Positions 53,905-63,254 of a stretch of DNA of 64,000 nt are shown here, one piece after another (the stretch's first letter is position 1; every line of letters begins with the position of its first letter). The position numbers and the translations under genes were made by a program. The notes below the pieces were generated by a model. The model was not told where the DNA came from and did not search any database. It worked only from the letters and a program-made list of their open reading frames with translations. This stretch comes from Euglena gracilis (lineage: Eukaryota > Euglenida > Euglenophyceae > Euglenales): assembly GCA_039621445.1 (NCBI GenBank), contig CP154957.1, forward strand, positions 8,909,071 through 8,973,070, given 5' to 3'.

Positions 53905-54040
53905 GAACTGGGTTTAGGCCAACTGTTAGGGGGAGCCTAGGGGCGGGGACCGCGGCGCCGAAGGTGCCGTAGTCGCTCCCAAGCCCCCCTAAAACCTTGG
54001 CCCAAAACACTGTTCTTGGTTTGAAACCGTGTTTGGGCGA
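53905..54040. repeat. GGGGCCCAGGGGCG fold-back, copy 2
   Basis: GTTAGGGGGAGCCTAGGGGC, GCGGCGCCGAAGGTGCCG and CCCCCCTAAAACCTTGGCCC. Confidence 0.7.
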
Positions 54041-54289
54041 AGATGTAAGGCTCAGCAAGCAAGGGTATGGGGCACCATCGGGGAGGGGACACTGTCGGGA
54101 GGGGTGCATGGGAAGTATATGCACGAAGTGTTTTTTCAAACTTGAAAATTATTTTCCCTTCTGCATTGGTGATAGCAGGCCGACACAAGTTTGCTGCTGC
54201 GTGACGTTGGGGGGTTTCGTGAATTATGCAGAGTTGTGGTTCACTTTTTGAAACCGTGTTTGGGCCGATTTCGAGACTTTAAAAGTCTT

Positions 54290-55107
54290 GAAACCGTGTA
54301 TTGGGGCTCTGGCTTCACGCCCGAACCGGCGTTCCAGAACGCCGGTTCGGCGCAGAAAATTTTGCGCCGAACCGGCGTTCTGGAACGCCGGTTCGGGCGG
54401 GAAGATGGCGTCCAGGGGACCGAAAATAAAAAGTGCCAAAAAATGTTCAAAATGCTTAGTAGACATGTGGCAATCACATCTGAGCAGTTTTTGGGGGGTA
54501 ATTGGCCATATATTGGGGTATTTTGTGCAACAATTTCCATTTGGCCAAATTTAGGGAATTTTTGAAATAGAATACCATGCAGCACGGCTGAAATCTAAGG
54601 CCATCTGCTGAAAGCCCCTGAGAAGAGCTTTCGATTGATGGGCAACATGGCCGGTGAAACATGGGAATTTCGACTTTGCAAACAGGGTCGGAAAATGCGA
54701 TCGCCGATTTTCAGAGTGCTCTGCAGTATAGCTGAGTTCTGTGGGTACCAAATGAAAGGCCTTGGCGAGAGCTTTCGATTGATGTGCTGTATGGCACCTC
54801 AGGTGTGGGATTTCACAACTTAGGATGTCAAATTTTGGAATGCACGATCGCTGAAAATAAGCGCTGTGTGGATTATTGCTGAATCCTGTGGCCATCTGCC
54901 AAAAGCACTTGAGAAGAGCTTTCGATCGATGGGTAACATGGCACCAGACGGGTGAAAACTTCAATCGACCGGTCGATATGGCCATGCGCCGAAAGGAGCC
55001 CAAAAATGCTCCAAAATGTTCGAAAAATGGGTATTTAGGCCGAAATTGACCTGGATTCCTTGAACGCCGGTTCGGGCGTGAAGCCAGAGCCCCTAATCCA
55101 CGGTTTC
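54290..55107. mobile_element. GAACGCCGGTTCGG element, family F2, copy 1 (818 bp)
   Basis: About 45-bp inverted ends: GAAACCGTGTATTGGGGCTC and GCCCGAACCGGCGTTC at the left, inverse at 55,062-55,107. The interior contains three diverged ~147-bp tandem units around GAGAGCTTTCGATTGATG. A reversed copy is at 58,934-60,122. This copy has the empty site (TA at 54,460-54,461) for the element inserted in the other. Confidence 0.85.
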
Positions 55108-55240
55108 AACAACTGTGTCCAGAACGCCGGTTCGGCCACGGAACTGTGTTCCAGAACGCCGGTTCGGGCTGCCGCCCGAACCGGCGTTCTGGAACACAGT
55201 TCCGTGGTCCGAACCGGCGTTCTGGACACAGTTTTCGTAT
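55108..55240. repeat. Extra GAACGCCGGTTCGG palindromes
   Basis: GTCCAGAACGCCGGTTCGG and GCCGAACCGGCGTTC-type palindromes continue beyond the element end and are shared, inverted, with 58,833-58,933. Confidence 0.8.
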
Positions 55241-55395
55241 CAAAATCTTCGCCCCAAACACGGTTTCAAACAAGAACAGTGTTTTGGGCCAAGGTTTTAG
55301 GGGGGCCCAGGGGCGGGGACCGCAGCGCCGAAGGCGCCGCGGTCGCCCCTGGGCCCCCCTAAAACCTTGGCCCAAACACAGTTCTTGACACAAAT
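55235..55395. repeat. GGGGCCCAGGGGCG fold-back, copy 3
   Basis: CCAAGGTTTTAGGGGGGCCC, GCAGCGCCGAAGGCGCCGCG and GGGCCCCCCTAAAACCTTGG form one long hairpin. Confidence 0.85.
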
Positions 55396-55559
55396 TCTTT
55401 TTCAAAAAGAGAAAAAAAATTGAAAGTGAAAATTCGCCATTTTTCGTCGAGAAATGCCAAAAAAACAACTTTTTTTGGGAAACACCATTTTCGGTCAAAA
55501 CCTGGAAATTTTCCTTTTTTGATGTTGCTCAATTTAAGATATGCTCACAGTTTTTGAAA

Positions 55560-56115
55560 AATTGAACACTTAGAGGGGGGTGTTCCCCCCCGCCCCCCCC
55601 CCCCCCCGTCCCCCCTGCGTCCCGGATTTTGGCCAATTTCGGAAAATTTGGTTGGCCAAAGAAAATGTGTGGGAGTGGTTCCCGCCCATGCCCCCCCCCC
55701 CGCGCCCCCCCCCCCCCCTACGTCCCGAACCACCCCCAAACAAATGGTGGTGGGGCGAACCAAATCCACCGACCAATGCAATGGGGGGTGCGTTTGGCAA
55801 TCTTTGCGCATTTTTTTGATTTTCCAAAAATGCGGATTTTTTCGCATTTTTTGTGCATTTTTCACTTTTTTTTTCGTGACGTTCACAATTTTTCACATTT
55901 TTGACCATTTTTGCAATTTTTTCGAGTTTTGAAACTAACTTCCCTCAAAATTCCACATAATCATTGTAAATTTGGTGCCATTTTTTGAATAGTTTTGGGC
56001 AGTGTTTTCATTTTCATGGTTTTTGCGCATTTTCTCTCAACTTTTGGGCATTTTTGCGCATTTTTTTCTCAAAAATTCGTGTTTTTCGCGCATTTTTTTG
56101 CGCATTTTTTTTGCG
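55560..56115. mobile_element. GCGCATTTTT-rich element with C-run block
   Basis: C-run blocks at 55,585-55,725, then an interior of TTTTTGCGCATTTTT-like repeats, the mirror of 19,939-20,418. No coding sequence. Confidence 0.5.
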
Positions 56116-56204
56116 CACTTTTGTCGAGGCCATGCAAGTGCAGTTCCCCCACAGCCCACAGGATTTGATTGAGTTTAGGGGAGTAAAGCAAAATACAAAA
56201 GCGG

Positions 56205-56415
56205 AAATGGGTACTCACCCCCCCCCCCAATTGGCTAATTGGGGGTCGGTCCCAAGGGACGGTCCATTAAGTAGCCAATTGAGGCGGCCACCCCCCCTCT
56301 CCAGTCTTGGACAAAGGCGGCTACCCCCAACACTGGACTTAGGGGTGGCCGCCTTTGTTCTGAGGAGGGTGAGGGGGGTGGCCGCCTTTGTCCTGAGTCG
56401 GGTGACACCCCCCCA
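56205..56415. repeat. F1-like end plus GGCCGCCTTTGTCC element, copy 3
   Basis: TACTCACCCCCC, AATTGGCTAATTGGGGGTCG and CCATTAAGTAGCCAATTGAG resemble one F1 terminus; then GGCGGCCACCCCCC and GTGGCCGCCTTTGTCCTGAG. Confidence 0.65.
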
Positions 56416-56439
56416 GGGTTTTGAGAGGAAACCTGCAGT

Positions 56440-56693
56440 TCCAAATTTGACAGTGATAATTTTTGTTCCACCCTCGGTCTCCCCTGGGTGGAAGTTGCCC
56501 ACCCTGAGCTCTTGCAAGCTGTCTCGCCTCTGACCCAAATTGTAGGCCAGCACAATGGTGTTGAACCTCCGCACATCAAACCAAGAATCCACTTGGTGCG
56601 CGTGCATCTTTGCTTGCATCTTTGTGTGCATCTGTTCTGCATTGTCCAACACGTTGACTTCTGGTACTCTCAATTTCGTTGTTTTTTTTGTTC
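56440..56693 (-). pseudogene. Unknown gene X, copy 2, 3' exon
   Basis: After acceptor CCGGTTGTAG (56,694-56,695) it reads LRVPEVNVLDNAEQMHTKMQ, SWFDVRRFNTIVLAYNLGQR and FHPGETEGGTKIITVKFG. Intron 56,694-56,785 links it to the exon upstream, the ancestral order. The exon itself is intact; the gene is interrupted upstream by a transposon. Confidence 0.62.
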
Positions 56694-56785
56694 CTACAAC
56701 CGGCCATATGAAAAAGTCAAAGTTAAAAGTCAAAGTCTGGAAATTGGGCCCTTGCTTTCGGAACAATGCCGTTTTGGGATTTGAC

Positions 56786-57463
56786 CTGCTTTTGTAAGAG
56801 CAGCAAAGGCACTCACATTGGTTTTGAGGGTTGACGGATCCCATTTGTACATCAGAGCCCCAGCTTGCTCGTTTCTTTGAGCTTTTTTTGCAATCTGTTT
56901 GTTCTCTGTGTCCAAAAGAGCATCCATGCACCCACTTTGCGAATGTTGTCATGAACCCATCCAGGTCAGCAGCTTGGAATCTCCTACTAGCAGTGGCTGA
57001 AAACTTCCCCCCCCCCGAAAATTTCCCCCCCCCCTCAAATCGGCCAGATTTTGGCGGTTCTACCTTATGCTTCCAGGGGTCCGAAAATTTCCCCCCCCCC
57101 TTGAAAAAGCCCGGTCCCCCCCTCCAAAAAAGTCAACAAAGGCGCAAGGCAAGGGCTTTTTGGAAGGAATTCCTTTTTTTATACACGCCGTGGTAGCGAT
57201 TTTTTGTCCTTTTGAACCATCATGAAACAAATTTTGTAGTCCAGTGCAAAATGGTCTTCAACAAACAGCCATATTTGAGTTTCGTGCACCAACAGGTGCT
57301 ATGTCCATCTTAGGTTCAGATTCCATGGTCTCTGTGACACGGCCGGGGCTTAAGCTCCCAGGGGTCCGAAAATTCCCCCCCCCCTGAAATGGTCCGAAAA
57401 ATGCGGCCCTAGGGGGGGGGGAAGTTTTCAGCCACCGCCAGTATATTCACATGTTTTCTGAAA
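56786..57463 (-). pseudogene. Unknown gene X, copy 2, 5' exon split by a transposon
   Basis: Reads DALLDTENKQIAKKAQRNEQ, AGALMYKWDPSTLKTNVSAF then AALTKA up to donor AAAGCAG then GTCAAA. A 455-bp TA element (56,987-57,441) lies inside the exon, a few codons after its acceptor, compared with the uninterrupted 47,506-47,728. Unless that element is spliced out, this copy is broken. Confidence 0.62.
56987..57441. mobile_element. TA-flanked element GTGGCTGAAAAC, family F6
   Basis: CTAGCAGTGGCTGAAAACTT with a C run at the left, and the inverse AAGTTTTCAGCCACCGCCAG at the right, flanked by TA (56,985-56,986 and 57,442-57,443). The empty site is present in gene X copy 1: GGAAGCTCCGAAATTCAC versus GGAATCTCC-TA-insert-TA-TATTCAC. 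Confidence 0.9.
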
Positions 57464-57468
57464 TTTTG

Positions 57469-57661
57469 GGGGTGGGCCGGGTCACGGGGGGGTCACGGGG
57501 GGGGGTCACGGGGGGGATATGGCCTTTTGCGGACCCCAAAATCGGGGGTCCGCAAAAGGCCATATCTGTGCAAAAGGCAAATACGTGCGTTTGCGGACCC
57601 CAAAATCGGGGGTGTTCAAAGGGGGGGTCACGGGGGGGGGGGTCACGTGGACGACACCCCC
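57469..57661. mobile_element. 193-bp GGTCACGGGG insertion, family F7
   Basis: Absent from copy 1, where the sequence is ATTTTGTGATTGC. Here TTTG flanks both sides (57,465-57,468 and 57,662-57,665), consistent with a 4-bp duplication. The insert starts GGGGTG and ends CACCCCC and contains a long hairpin, ATATGGCCTTTTGCGGACCC and its inverse. Relatives by GGTCACGGGG words at 51,210-51,250 and 60,165-60,190. Confidence 0.78.
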
Positions 57662-57885
57662 TTTGTGATTGCACTTTTCAGTTTTGCTTTTTTTCTGATC
57701 CTTCCGGCTGGAGCACTGGATTGAAGGTCTTGAAAAATACGGAGTCCGCCTACGGTCGCCTCTTTCATTCTTGCAAGGAAAAAGTCAGGGTCGGGCAAGG
57801 ATCCACCCAAGGCTGCCTTGTCCAGGTTCACAAGCTGTGCTGAGAACATGGTGCTGTTAGGAAAGGACACAGGATGTTTCTCCGA
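57662..57885 (-). pseudogene. Unknown gene X, copy 2, upstream homologous segment
   Basis: GCACTGGATTGAAGGTCTTG and GGCAAGGATCCACCCAAGGC correspond to 47,745-47,900 of copy 1. Minus-strand frames include VNLDKAALGGSLPDPDFFLA and SSAPAGRIRKKAKLKSAITK. Confidence 0.5.
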
Positions 57886-57889
57886 ATTT

Positions 57890-58040
57890 GGGGGTTGCCT
57901 CCTTTGGCCAAGACTGGAGGGGGGATGACCGCCTCAAATAAAGGTGGGGGTGCCGCCTTTGTCTTGAGGCGGGTGGGGGGGGGGCGGCCGCCTTTGTTCC
58001 GCTCCGGACAAAGTCGGCCACCCCCCCACCTTTCTTGATA
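57890..58040. repeat. GGCCGCCTTTGTCC element, copy 4
   Basis: GTTGCCTCCTTTGGCCAAGA, GTGCCGCCTTTGTCTTGAGG and ACCTTTCTTGATATGG. Confidence 0.7.
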
Positions 58041-58340
58041 TGGTGTGAATTTGTGCCATGAGCCCAAACATGGGTCGTGGGTGTGTCATTTTTTTTATTA
58101 TTTGTGTAAACCCCGTTGAGTGCCCCGTAACTGTAAACCCCGTTCTGTGTGCTGATCCACAGCAATGTGCTGTCTGTCGTTGCACTGCTTGTGCGCCGGC
58201 TGCTTTCGTGGCTACCTCGTATCTGTTGCCATCATGTTTTGAGGGTTGGCTTAATGTGCAACAACCACTGTTCCCATGGCGAAATGGTTTCGGGCACTTT
58301 CAGGGCACTTTTGGGCTTTTTTCCCAAAATTTTCAAAAAA
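58041..58340 (+). other. Possible cysteine-rich plus-strand frame
   Basis: PVECPVTVNPVLCADPQQCA then VCRCTACAPAAF is protein-like with six cysteines, but no splice sites are clear. Confidence 0.25.
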
Positions 58341-58789
58341 TGCTGAACCCGATTTCATGCCCTGAACCACCCTCCCCCCCTTTATTTGAGCACACCCATG
58401 GGCCAACGGACCCCCCAAATGCTCAAATAAGTGGGGGGGTCAAATACCTTTATTGTCCCCCCCCCCTTTATTGTCCCTGGGCCCCGGCCGACGGGGGGTT
58501 TTTTTTGGCCCGGCCAATGAAAATCCTTTGGTACCCCTTTATTGTCCCCCCCCCATTATTGTCCGGTCGGGCCTCCCGGGGGCAGGTCGGTGGGACAATA
58601 AAGGGGGGGGGGGTGGTAAGGGGGGGTCAAAAATTCCTAGAAAGAGGGCAAAATTTTTTTCGGCGCATGAAAAAAATTGTCCCCGGACCCAAATGCTCAA
58701 TTAGGGGGGGGGGGTCAAATAAAGGGGGAGGGGGGGTAATTCGTGTTCACCCTGAACACGATTATCAGGGCATGAAATCGGGTTCAGCA
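58341..58789. mobile_element. TGCTGAACCCGATTTC element, family F5
   Basis: A perfect 25-bp inverted repeat (58,341-58,365 and 58,765-58,789), starting TGCTGAACCCGATTTCATG. The interior has TTTATTGTCCCCCCC and GGACAATAAAGGGGGG fold-backs. A 30-bp direct repeat, TAATTCGTGTTCACCCTGAA, at 58,739 and 58,802, straddles the right end. Confidence 0.85.
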
Positions 58790-58933
58790 ATTGTCGCCCT
58801 GTAATTCGTGTTCACCCTGAACACAATTATCTGATACGAAAACTGTGTCCAGAACGCCGGTTCGGGCGGCAGCCCGAACCAGCGTTCTGGAACACGGCTT
58901 CACGCCCGAACCGGCGTTCTGGACACAGTTGTT

Positions 58934-60122
58934 GAAACCGTGGATTAGGGGCTCTGGCTTCACGCCCGAACCGGCGTTCAAGGAGTCCAGGCCAATTCGC
59001 CCTGAATACCCATTTTTCGAACATTTTGGAGCATTTTTGGGCTCCTTTGGCGCATGGCCATGTCGATCGGCCGATTGAAGTTTTCACAGGTCTGGTGCCA
59101 TGTTACCCATCAATCGAAAGCACTTCTCAAGGGCTTTTGGCAGATGGCCACAGGATTCAGCCATCATGCACACAACGCTTATTTTCAGCGATCGTGCTTT
59201 CCCAAATTAATTTGTGAAATCCCACACCTCGGGTGCCATACAGCATATCAATTGAAAGCTCTCGCCAAGACCTTTCATTTGGTACCCTCAGAACTCAGCT
59301 ACACTGCAGAGCACTCTGAAAATCGGCGATCGCATTTTCCGACCCTGTTTGCAAAGTCGAAATTCCCATGTTTCACCAGCCATGTTCCCATCAATCGAAA
59401 GCTCTTCTCAGGGGCTTGCAGCAGATGGCCTTAGATTCCAGCCGTGCTACATGGTATTCTATTTCAAAAATTCCCCAGATTTGGCCAATTGGAAATTGTT
59501 GCACAAAACACCCAAATATCTGGCCAAATACCCCCCAAAAACTGCTCAGGTGTGATTTTTCCACATTTCCACATATCTACCCTCACCCCCCCTATTTGGC
59601 TAATGGCCAGGCTCCTTCAGACCCCCAATTAGCCAATTAGGGGGGGGGGGACAATTAGGGGGGGGGGGCTCGAGGACCCCGACCCCATAATTTTTGACGT
59701 GTGCAAAATTGGTCGATTTTTTGTGCATTTTTGGATTGGTCATGACTTTTTCTTATCCGGGCAATTTTTAACAGTTTCAAAACGGACGTTTTTGGAGGTT
59801 TCCTGAGCCCTTGCCGAAATTGGCCAAAGTTGGCCAAGGGAACGCCCATTGGCCAATTGGGCTACCCCCCCCCCTAATTGGCTAATGGACCTCCCTTAAG
59901 GACCCCCCAATTAGCCAATTAGGGGGGGGGGCAATTAGGGGGGGGGTGAGGGTACTAACCATTTTGAACACTTTTTGACACTTTTTATTTTCGGTCCACT
60001 GGACGCCATCTTCCCGCCCGAACCGGCGTTCTGGACGCCGGTTCGGCGCAAAAATTTCTGCGCCGAACCGGTGTCTAGAACGCCGGTTCGGGCGTGAAGC
60101 CAGAGCCCCAATACACGGTTTC
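58934..60122. mobile_element. GAACGCCGGTTCGG element, family F2, copy 2, carrying an F1 insertion
   Basis: Same ends as 54,290-55,107, reversed: GAAACCGTGGATTAGGGGCT at the left, inverse ending at 60,122. Without the F1 insert the length is about 814 bp. Confidence 0.88.
59580..59952. mobile_element. F1 element, copy 2, nested in F2
   Basis: 373 bp, TA at 59,578-59,579 and 59,953-59,954, ends CCCTCACCCCCC and inverse. Reverse copy of 9,863-10,243. The uninterrupted F2 copy shows a single TA at this place. Confidence 0.93.
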
Positions 60123-60308
60123 TTTGAGGCCATTTTTGAGGAAATTTTTTTGTGTGTGGTTCGGGTCATGGGGGGGGGGTCACGGGGGAACACCACATTT
60201 TCAGTGGTCAAATTAGGAATCACCGAAAACGAATTTTTGGGGGAAAATCCTTTTTGGCTCCAAATTAGGAATCCCCCAACCTAGTTAGTAGCATTTTGAC
60301 ACCAAATA

Positions 60309-61083
60309 AGGTTGCTTCGATTTATCGATTAATCGATTAATCGATCGAGACCCCCTGATCAATCATTCAAACGGTAGGGGGGTCAATTAATCGAAAATAA
60401 TCGCCTCCGTTAAAAATTACCCATTGCACATGGAAAAAGTCCGCATGCTTGATTTCAAGATGATGACAATGGCATGCAACAAACACAAAAGATGGATCAT
60501 TTGCGAAACACTGTTTCTTTCAACCGTCACTCGTCCACCTCCTCCTTTATGGGGCAGAAAGGGTGGTCAACAAACGTGGGCAAATTGACATCAGGGCTTT
60601 GACTGATTCATCATCCAGGTTCGCTCGCAAATCACTGTGGAGCAAACTCTGGTGTGAAAACCTTTTTTCCACACAGGAGAGCATTGCCATTACCCCCCCC
60701 CTAAATGACCCCCGTCTTGTCCCGGCCCAGACCCCGGAGGGTCACTTAGGGGGGGGGGTCATTTAAGGGGGGTCGGAAAAAAAGGGTCTCGGACACCCCC
60801 CACCCCTTTTTTTCGGAATTTTTTTTTGTGAAATTTGTGTTCTCTGGTGTCATTTCCACTAGAAGGAAGACACACGATTCTGAAAATCTCAAAAAAATCG
60901 GTCGTTTTTGAAGATTTTTTTCTTGAAAAATTTTCCATTGTCTGGGCCGGGACCCCAGAGGGTCATTTAGGGGGGGGGGTCGTTTAGGGGGGGGGGTAAT
61001 GGTAATCGATTAATCGATCGGCCCCCCCCAATTAATCGGCAATTATCGATCGACAGCCTCAAGATCGATTAATCGGGCAACCT
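60309..61083. mobile_element. AGGTTGC...ATTAATCG element, family F3
   Basis: TA-AGGTTGCTTCGATTTATCG at the left, and CGATTAATCGGGCAACCT-TA at the right. Both ends are followed inward by ATTAATCGATCG palindromes. It holds a plus-strand frame (60,563-60,690: VVNKRGQIDIRALTDSSSRF, then ARKSLWSKLWCENLFSTQES) that might be a transposase or host remnant; I cannot identify it. F4 is nested inside. Confidence 0.68.
60693..60996. mobile_element. TA-flanked CTAAATGACCC element, family F4, nested in F3
   Basis: TA (60,691-60,692), CCCCCCCCCTAAATGACCCC, a TCCCGGCCCAGACCCCGGAG block, and the inverse at the right ending GGGGGGGG-TA (60,997-60,998). Each end is its own hairpin, as in F1. Confidence 0.8.
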
Positions 61084-61735
61084 TACACCAAATTGGGCAT
61101 CACCAGTCCAAATTTTGCAAAAAAAATTGTGTTAAAATATTTCCAAATCTGTGTTTTCTGGTGCAAAAAATCATGCTTTCAACCCCCCCAAAAAACAAAA
61201 AAATGAATGCTGCAGGAATAAAAGATGAACTTTTTCCCAAAAAAAAACATTTTTCTCCCAAACCCTCCACGACGTTTTTTTTTGCTTTTTTTTTAAAAAA
61301 AAACCATACTTTTTTTTAAAAAAAACATTGTTTTTTTTTTGTTTCAAAAAACCAAGCCGTCAACCTTGGGTAGGAGGGGGGTTCCCCCCCCCCTAGTTTT
61401 GGAAGTGGGGTCCCCCCCATCCCCCCCCCTCTCCGAGATTTCCATACAAGCCTGGGGATGGGTGGGAATGGGTGGCACTGTGGGGGTGGTGCGTGCGGGG
61501 TGGGAGCGGAGAAGGGATAAAGGGCGGGGGGACGGTCCCGCACGGGTTGCACGCCCGCCTCCGCAAAATTTGGGAGGGCCGGAGATACCAGCTCCGGCGG
61601 ACCGTGGGTGGGGGTGTGCTTGCGCCGCTGCCGGTCTGCGATGGTCTCCTTCCACTCCCACTGCTGCTCCGCACGTCGCCGTCCTCCTCTCCGGTGCTGC
61701 GGCTGGAGGGCATCCCATGCAGACTGTTTTTTAGT
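61084..61735. other. Unassigned sequence
   Basis: Poly-T/poly-A runs at 61,265-61,345 and C runs to 61,430. The C/G-rich part 61,440-61,720 is open on both strands but has no clear splice pair. Confidence 0.3.
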
Positions 61736-61807
61736 CGGGTGCCGACCCCACCCCGGGGGCACCCCACCCCTGGAACAGACCTACCAATGAGTTTGTTCCC
61801 AATTGAG

Positions 61808-61953
61808 TGGACCTCTCCACTGATTTGGGAACCACACCTGCTGGGGTCATGGACTGGAGTAACCGGTGCGTCGTCACGGTGAAGGAGACCCCCCCCCCAA
61901 CTAAAGTGGAGTATGTGCCTGGCGGGCGCTTGGTGGCCGGCATCGTAAACAAG
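61808..61953 (+). CDS. Plus-strand exon, unidentified
   Basis: After CCCAATTGAG the frame reads DLSTDLGTTPAGVMDWSNRC, VVTVKETPPPTKVEYVPGGR then LVAGIVNK and meets an excellent donor, AACAAG then GTGAGT. A short C run inside adds PPP and could be a sequencing or replication slip. The donor sits exactly at the edge of a copy of the 110-bp repeat. No family recognised. Confidence 0.52.
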
Positions 61954-62070
61954 GTGAGTCCCGCCAGGCTCCGGCCACCTCCACGTACACAGCCAAAAGG
62001 GGCCAGAGGCGAACAACAGCGCCAGGCCAGAAGAAGGGATAAAAGGCACCAAAAAAACAGCCACAGTGCA
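61954..62070 (+). repeat. ~110-bp interspersed repeat, copy 3
   Basis: GTGAGTCCCGCCAGGCTCCG, GGGGCCAGAGGCGAACAACA and AGGCCAGAAGAAGGGATAAA. Matches 11,215-11,330. Confidence 0.75.
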
Positions 62071-62074
62071 CACG

Positions 62075-62285
62075 GGGGGGGGGGGGGTGCCTGCCTGGGC
62101 AGGCACTCCAAGGCACTCCAAATCCGACCCCCCCCGGGGGGGGTCAAGGCACACGGCCAAAAGTGCCCTAGCACAACCCTGGAGCCAAAAATGGCCTATT
62201 TTCAAAGGACTATGCTTGGGCACAGGCCGAAATCCGATCCCCCCCTGGGGGGGGGGGGGTAGTGCCTGCCTGGGCAGGCACTCAC
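62075..62285 (-). repeat. TGCCTGCC/GGCACCC element, copy 3, reversed
   Basis: GGTGCCTGCCTGGGCAGGCA, GGCACTCCAAGGCACTCC, AAAAGTGCCCTAGCACAACC and TAGTGCCTGCCTGGGCAGG. Confidence 0.75.
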
Positions 62286-62885
62286 CCAAATTTGGATGTA
62301 ATTTTCCTTTGGTCGACCAAAAAATGTGCTCAGCCAAAATCCGGGACGCGGGGGGGACGCGGGGGGGGAGGGGACGGGGGGGGGGACGCGGGGGGGGGGG
62401 GGCGGGGGAACACCCCCTCTCTCTCTATGTTCAGGTCTTCTTCCAGCAATGAAGCGTAATCGCAGCAGCCGTTCCCCTTCCCACCGTCGAAATCAGGGCC
62501 AGTCTGCACTATTGTCGCGAAGATGCCCATTTGCAAATTCATGAAAGCTTTGCCTGCAATTGCTTGCTGTATGTATTTACATCTGTGTTTTCTTTTGGTT
62601 GGTTTTGGTTGGCAATAACACCACTAAAGTGACCGGGGCCAAAGATGCCGAAAAATTTTCCACTTTTTTCATATTTGTGGGCAAATTTTCCTTATTCCTG
62701 GGTGGCTGACCCCCCCTGGGGGGCATTGACTGATTGGTCCCCCCCCCCACAAAAAGTGAGTAACTGGTTTTGGGAGAGTGGAAGTGAACCCCTGGGGGCG
62801 CAATGACGTAGATTGTGGGGGGCTAGTGGGCAGTTGACTAGTCGGTCGACTACCCAATTGGTCGGCCGACTAGGCTGGTCGGTAG
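62286..62885. other. Unassigned; G runs and GTCGGCCGAC repeats
   Basis: GGGACGCGGGGGGG blocks at 62,340-62,410. From 62,830, GACTAGTCGGTCGACTACCC and GGTCGGCCGACTAGG; related words at 63,645-63,675 suggest one larger element around the hAT-like insertion. Confidence 0.4.
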
Positions 62886-63192
62886 CAGACTTTCATTTAG
62901 TGCGCCGTGTATTTTTTTTTCTGCGCCGCGTGTGCCGCGGCACCGGAAATTTTATGGCCGTATGCGCCGCGGAAGATTTCTTTCTGTATGCCGCATGTGC
63001 CGCGGCAGCGCCGCATGCCACTACAAGAAAAAAGTATGTGCGCCGCGGGTGCGTTGTTGGTGCACCGCGGCACCGTTTCAGGTGCGCCGCGGGTGTGCTG
63101 TGGCAAAAATTCGATTGTGTGCCACGTGCGCCACGGATAAAAAAATTTTGCGCCGCGGCAAACTACGCCGCAGCGCACTAAATGAAAGTCTG
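62886..63192. mobile_element. hAT-like non-autonomous element (307 bp)
   Basis: A perfect 20-bp inverted repeat, CAGACTTTCATTTAGTGCGC (62,886-62,905) and its inverse (63,173-63,192), flanked by an exact 8-bp duplication GTCGGTAG (62,878-62,885 and 63,193-63,200). 8-bp duplication with CA...TG ends is typical of the hAT superfamily. The interior is made of diverged TGCGCCGCGGCA units. Confidence 0.9.
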
Positions 63193-63254
63193 GTCGGTAG
63201 CTACTCGGCGAGACAGGGTGGGGGGGCATGGTTTGATTTAAGGAGGGCGTACAT

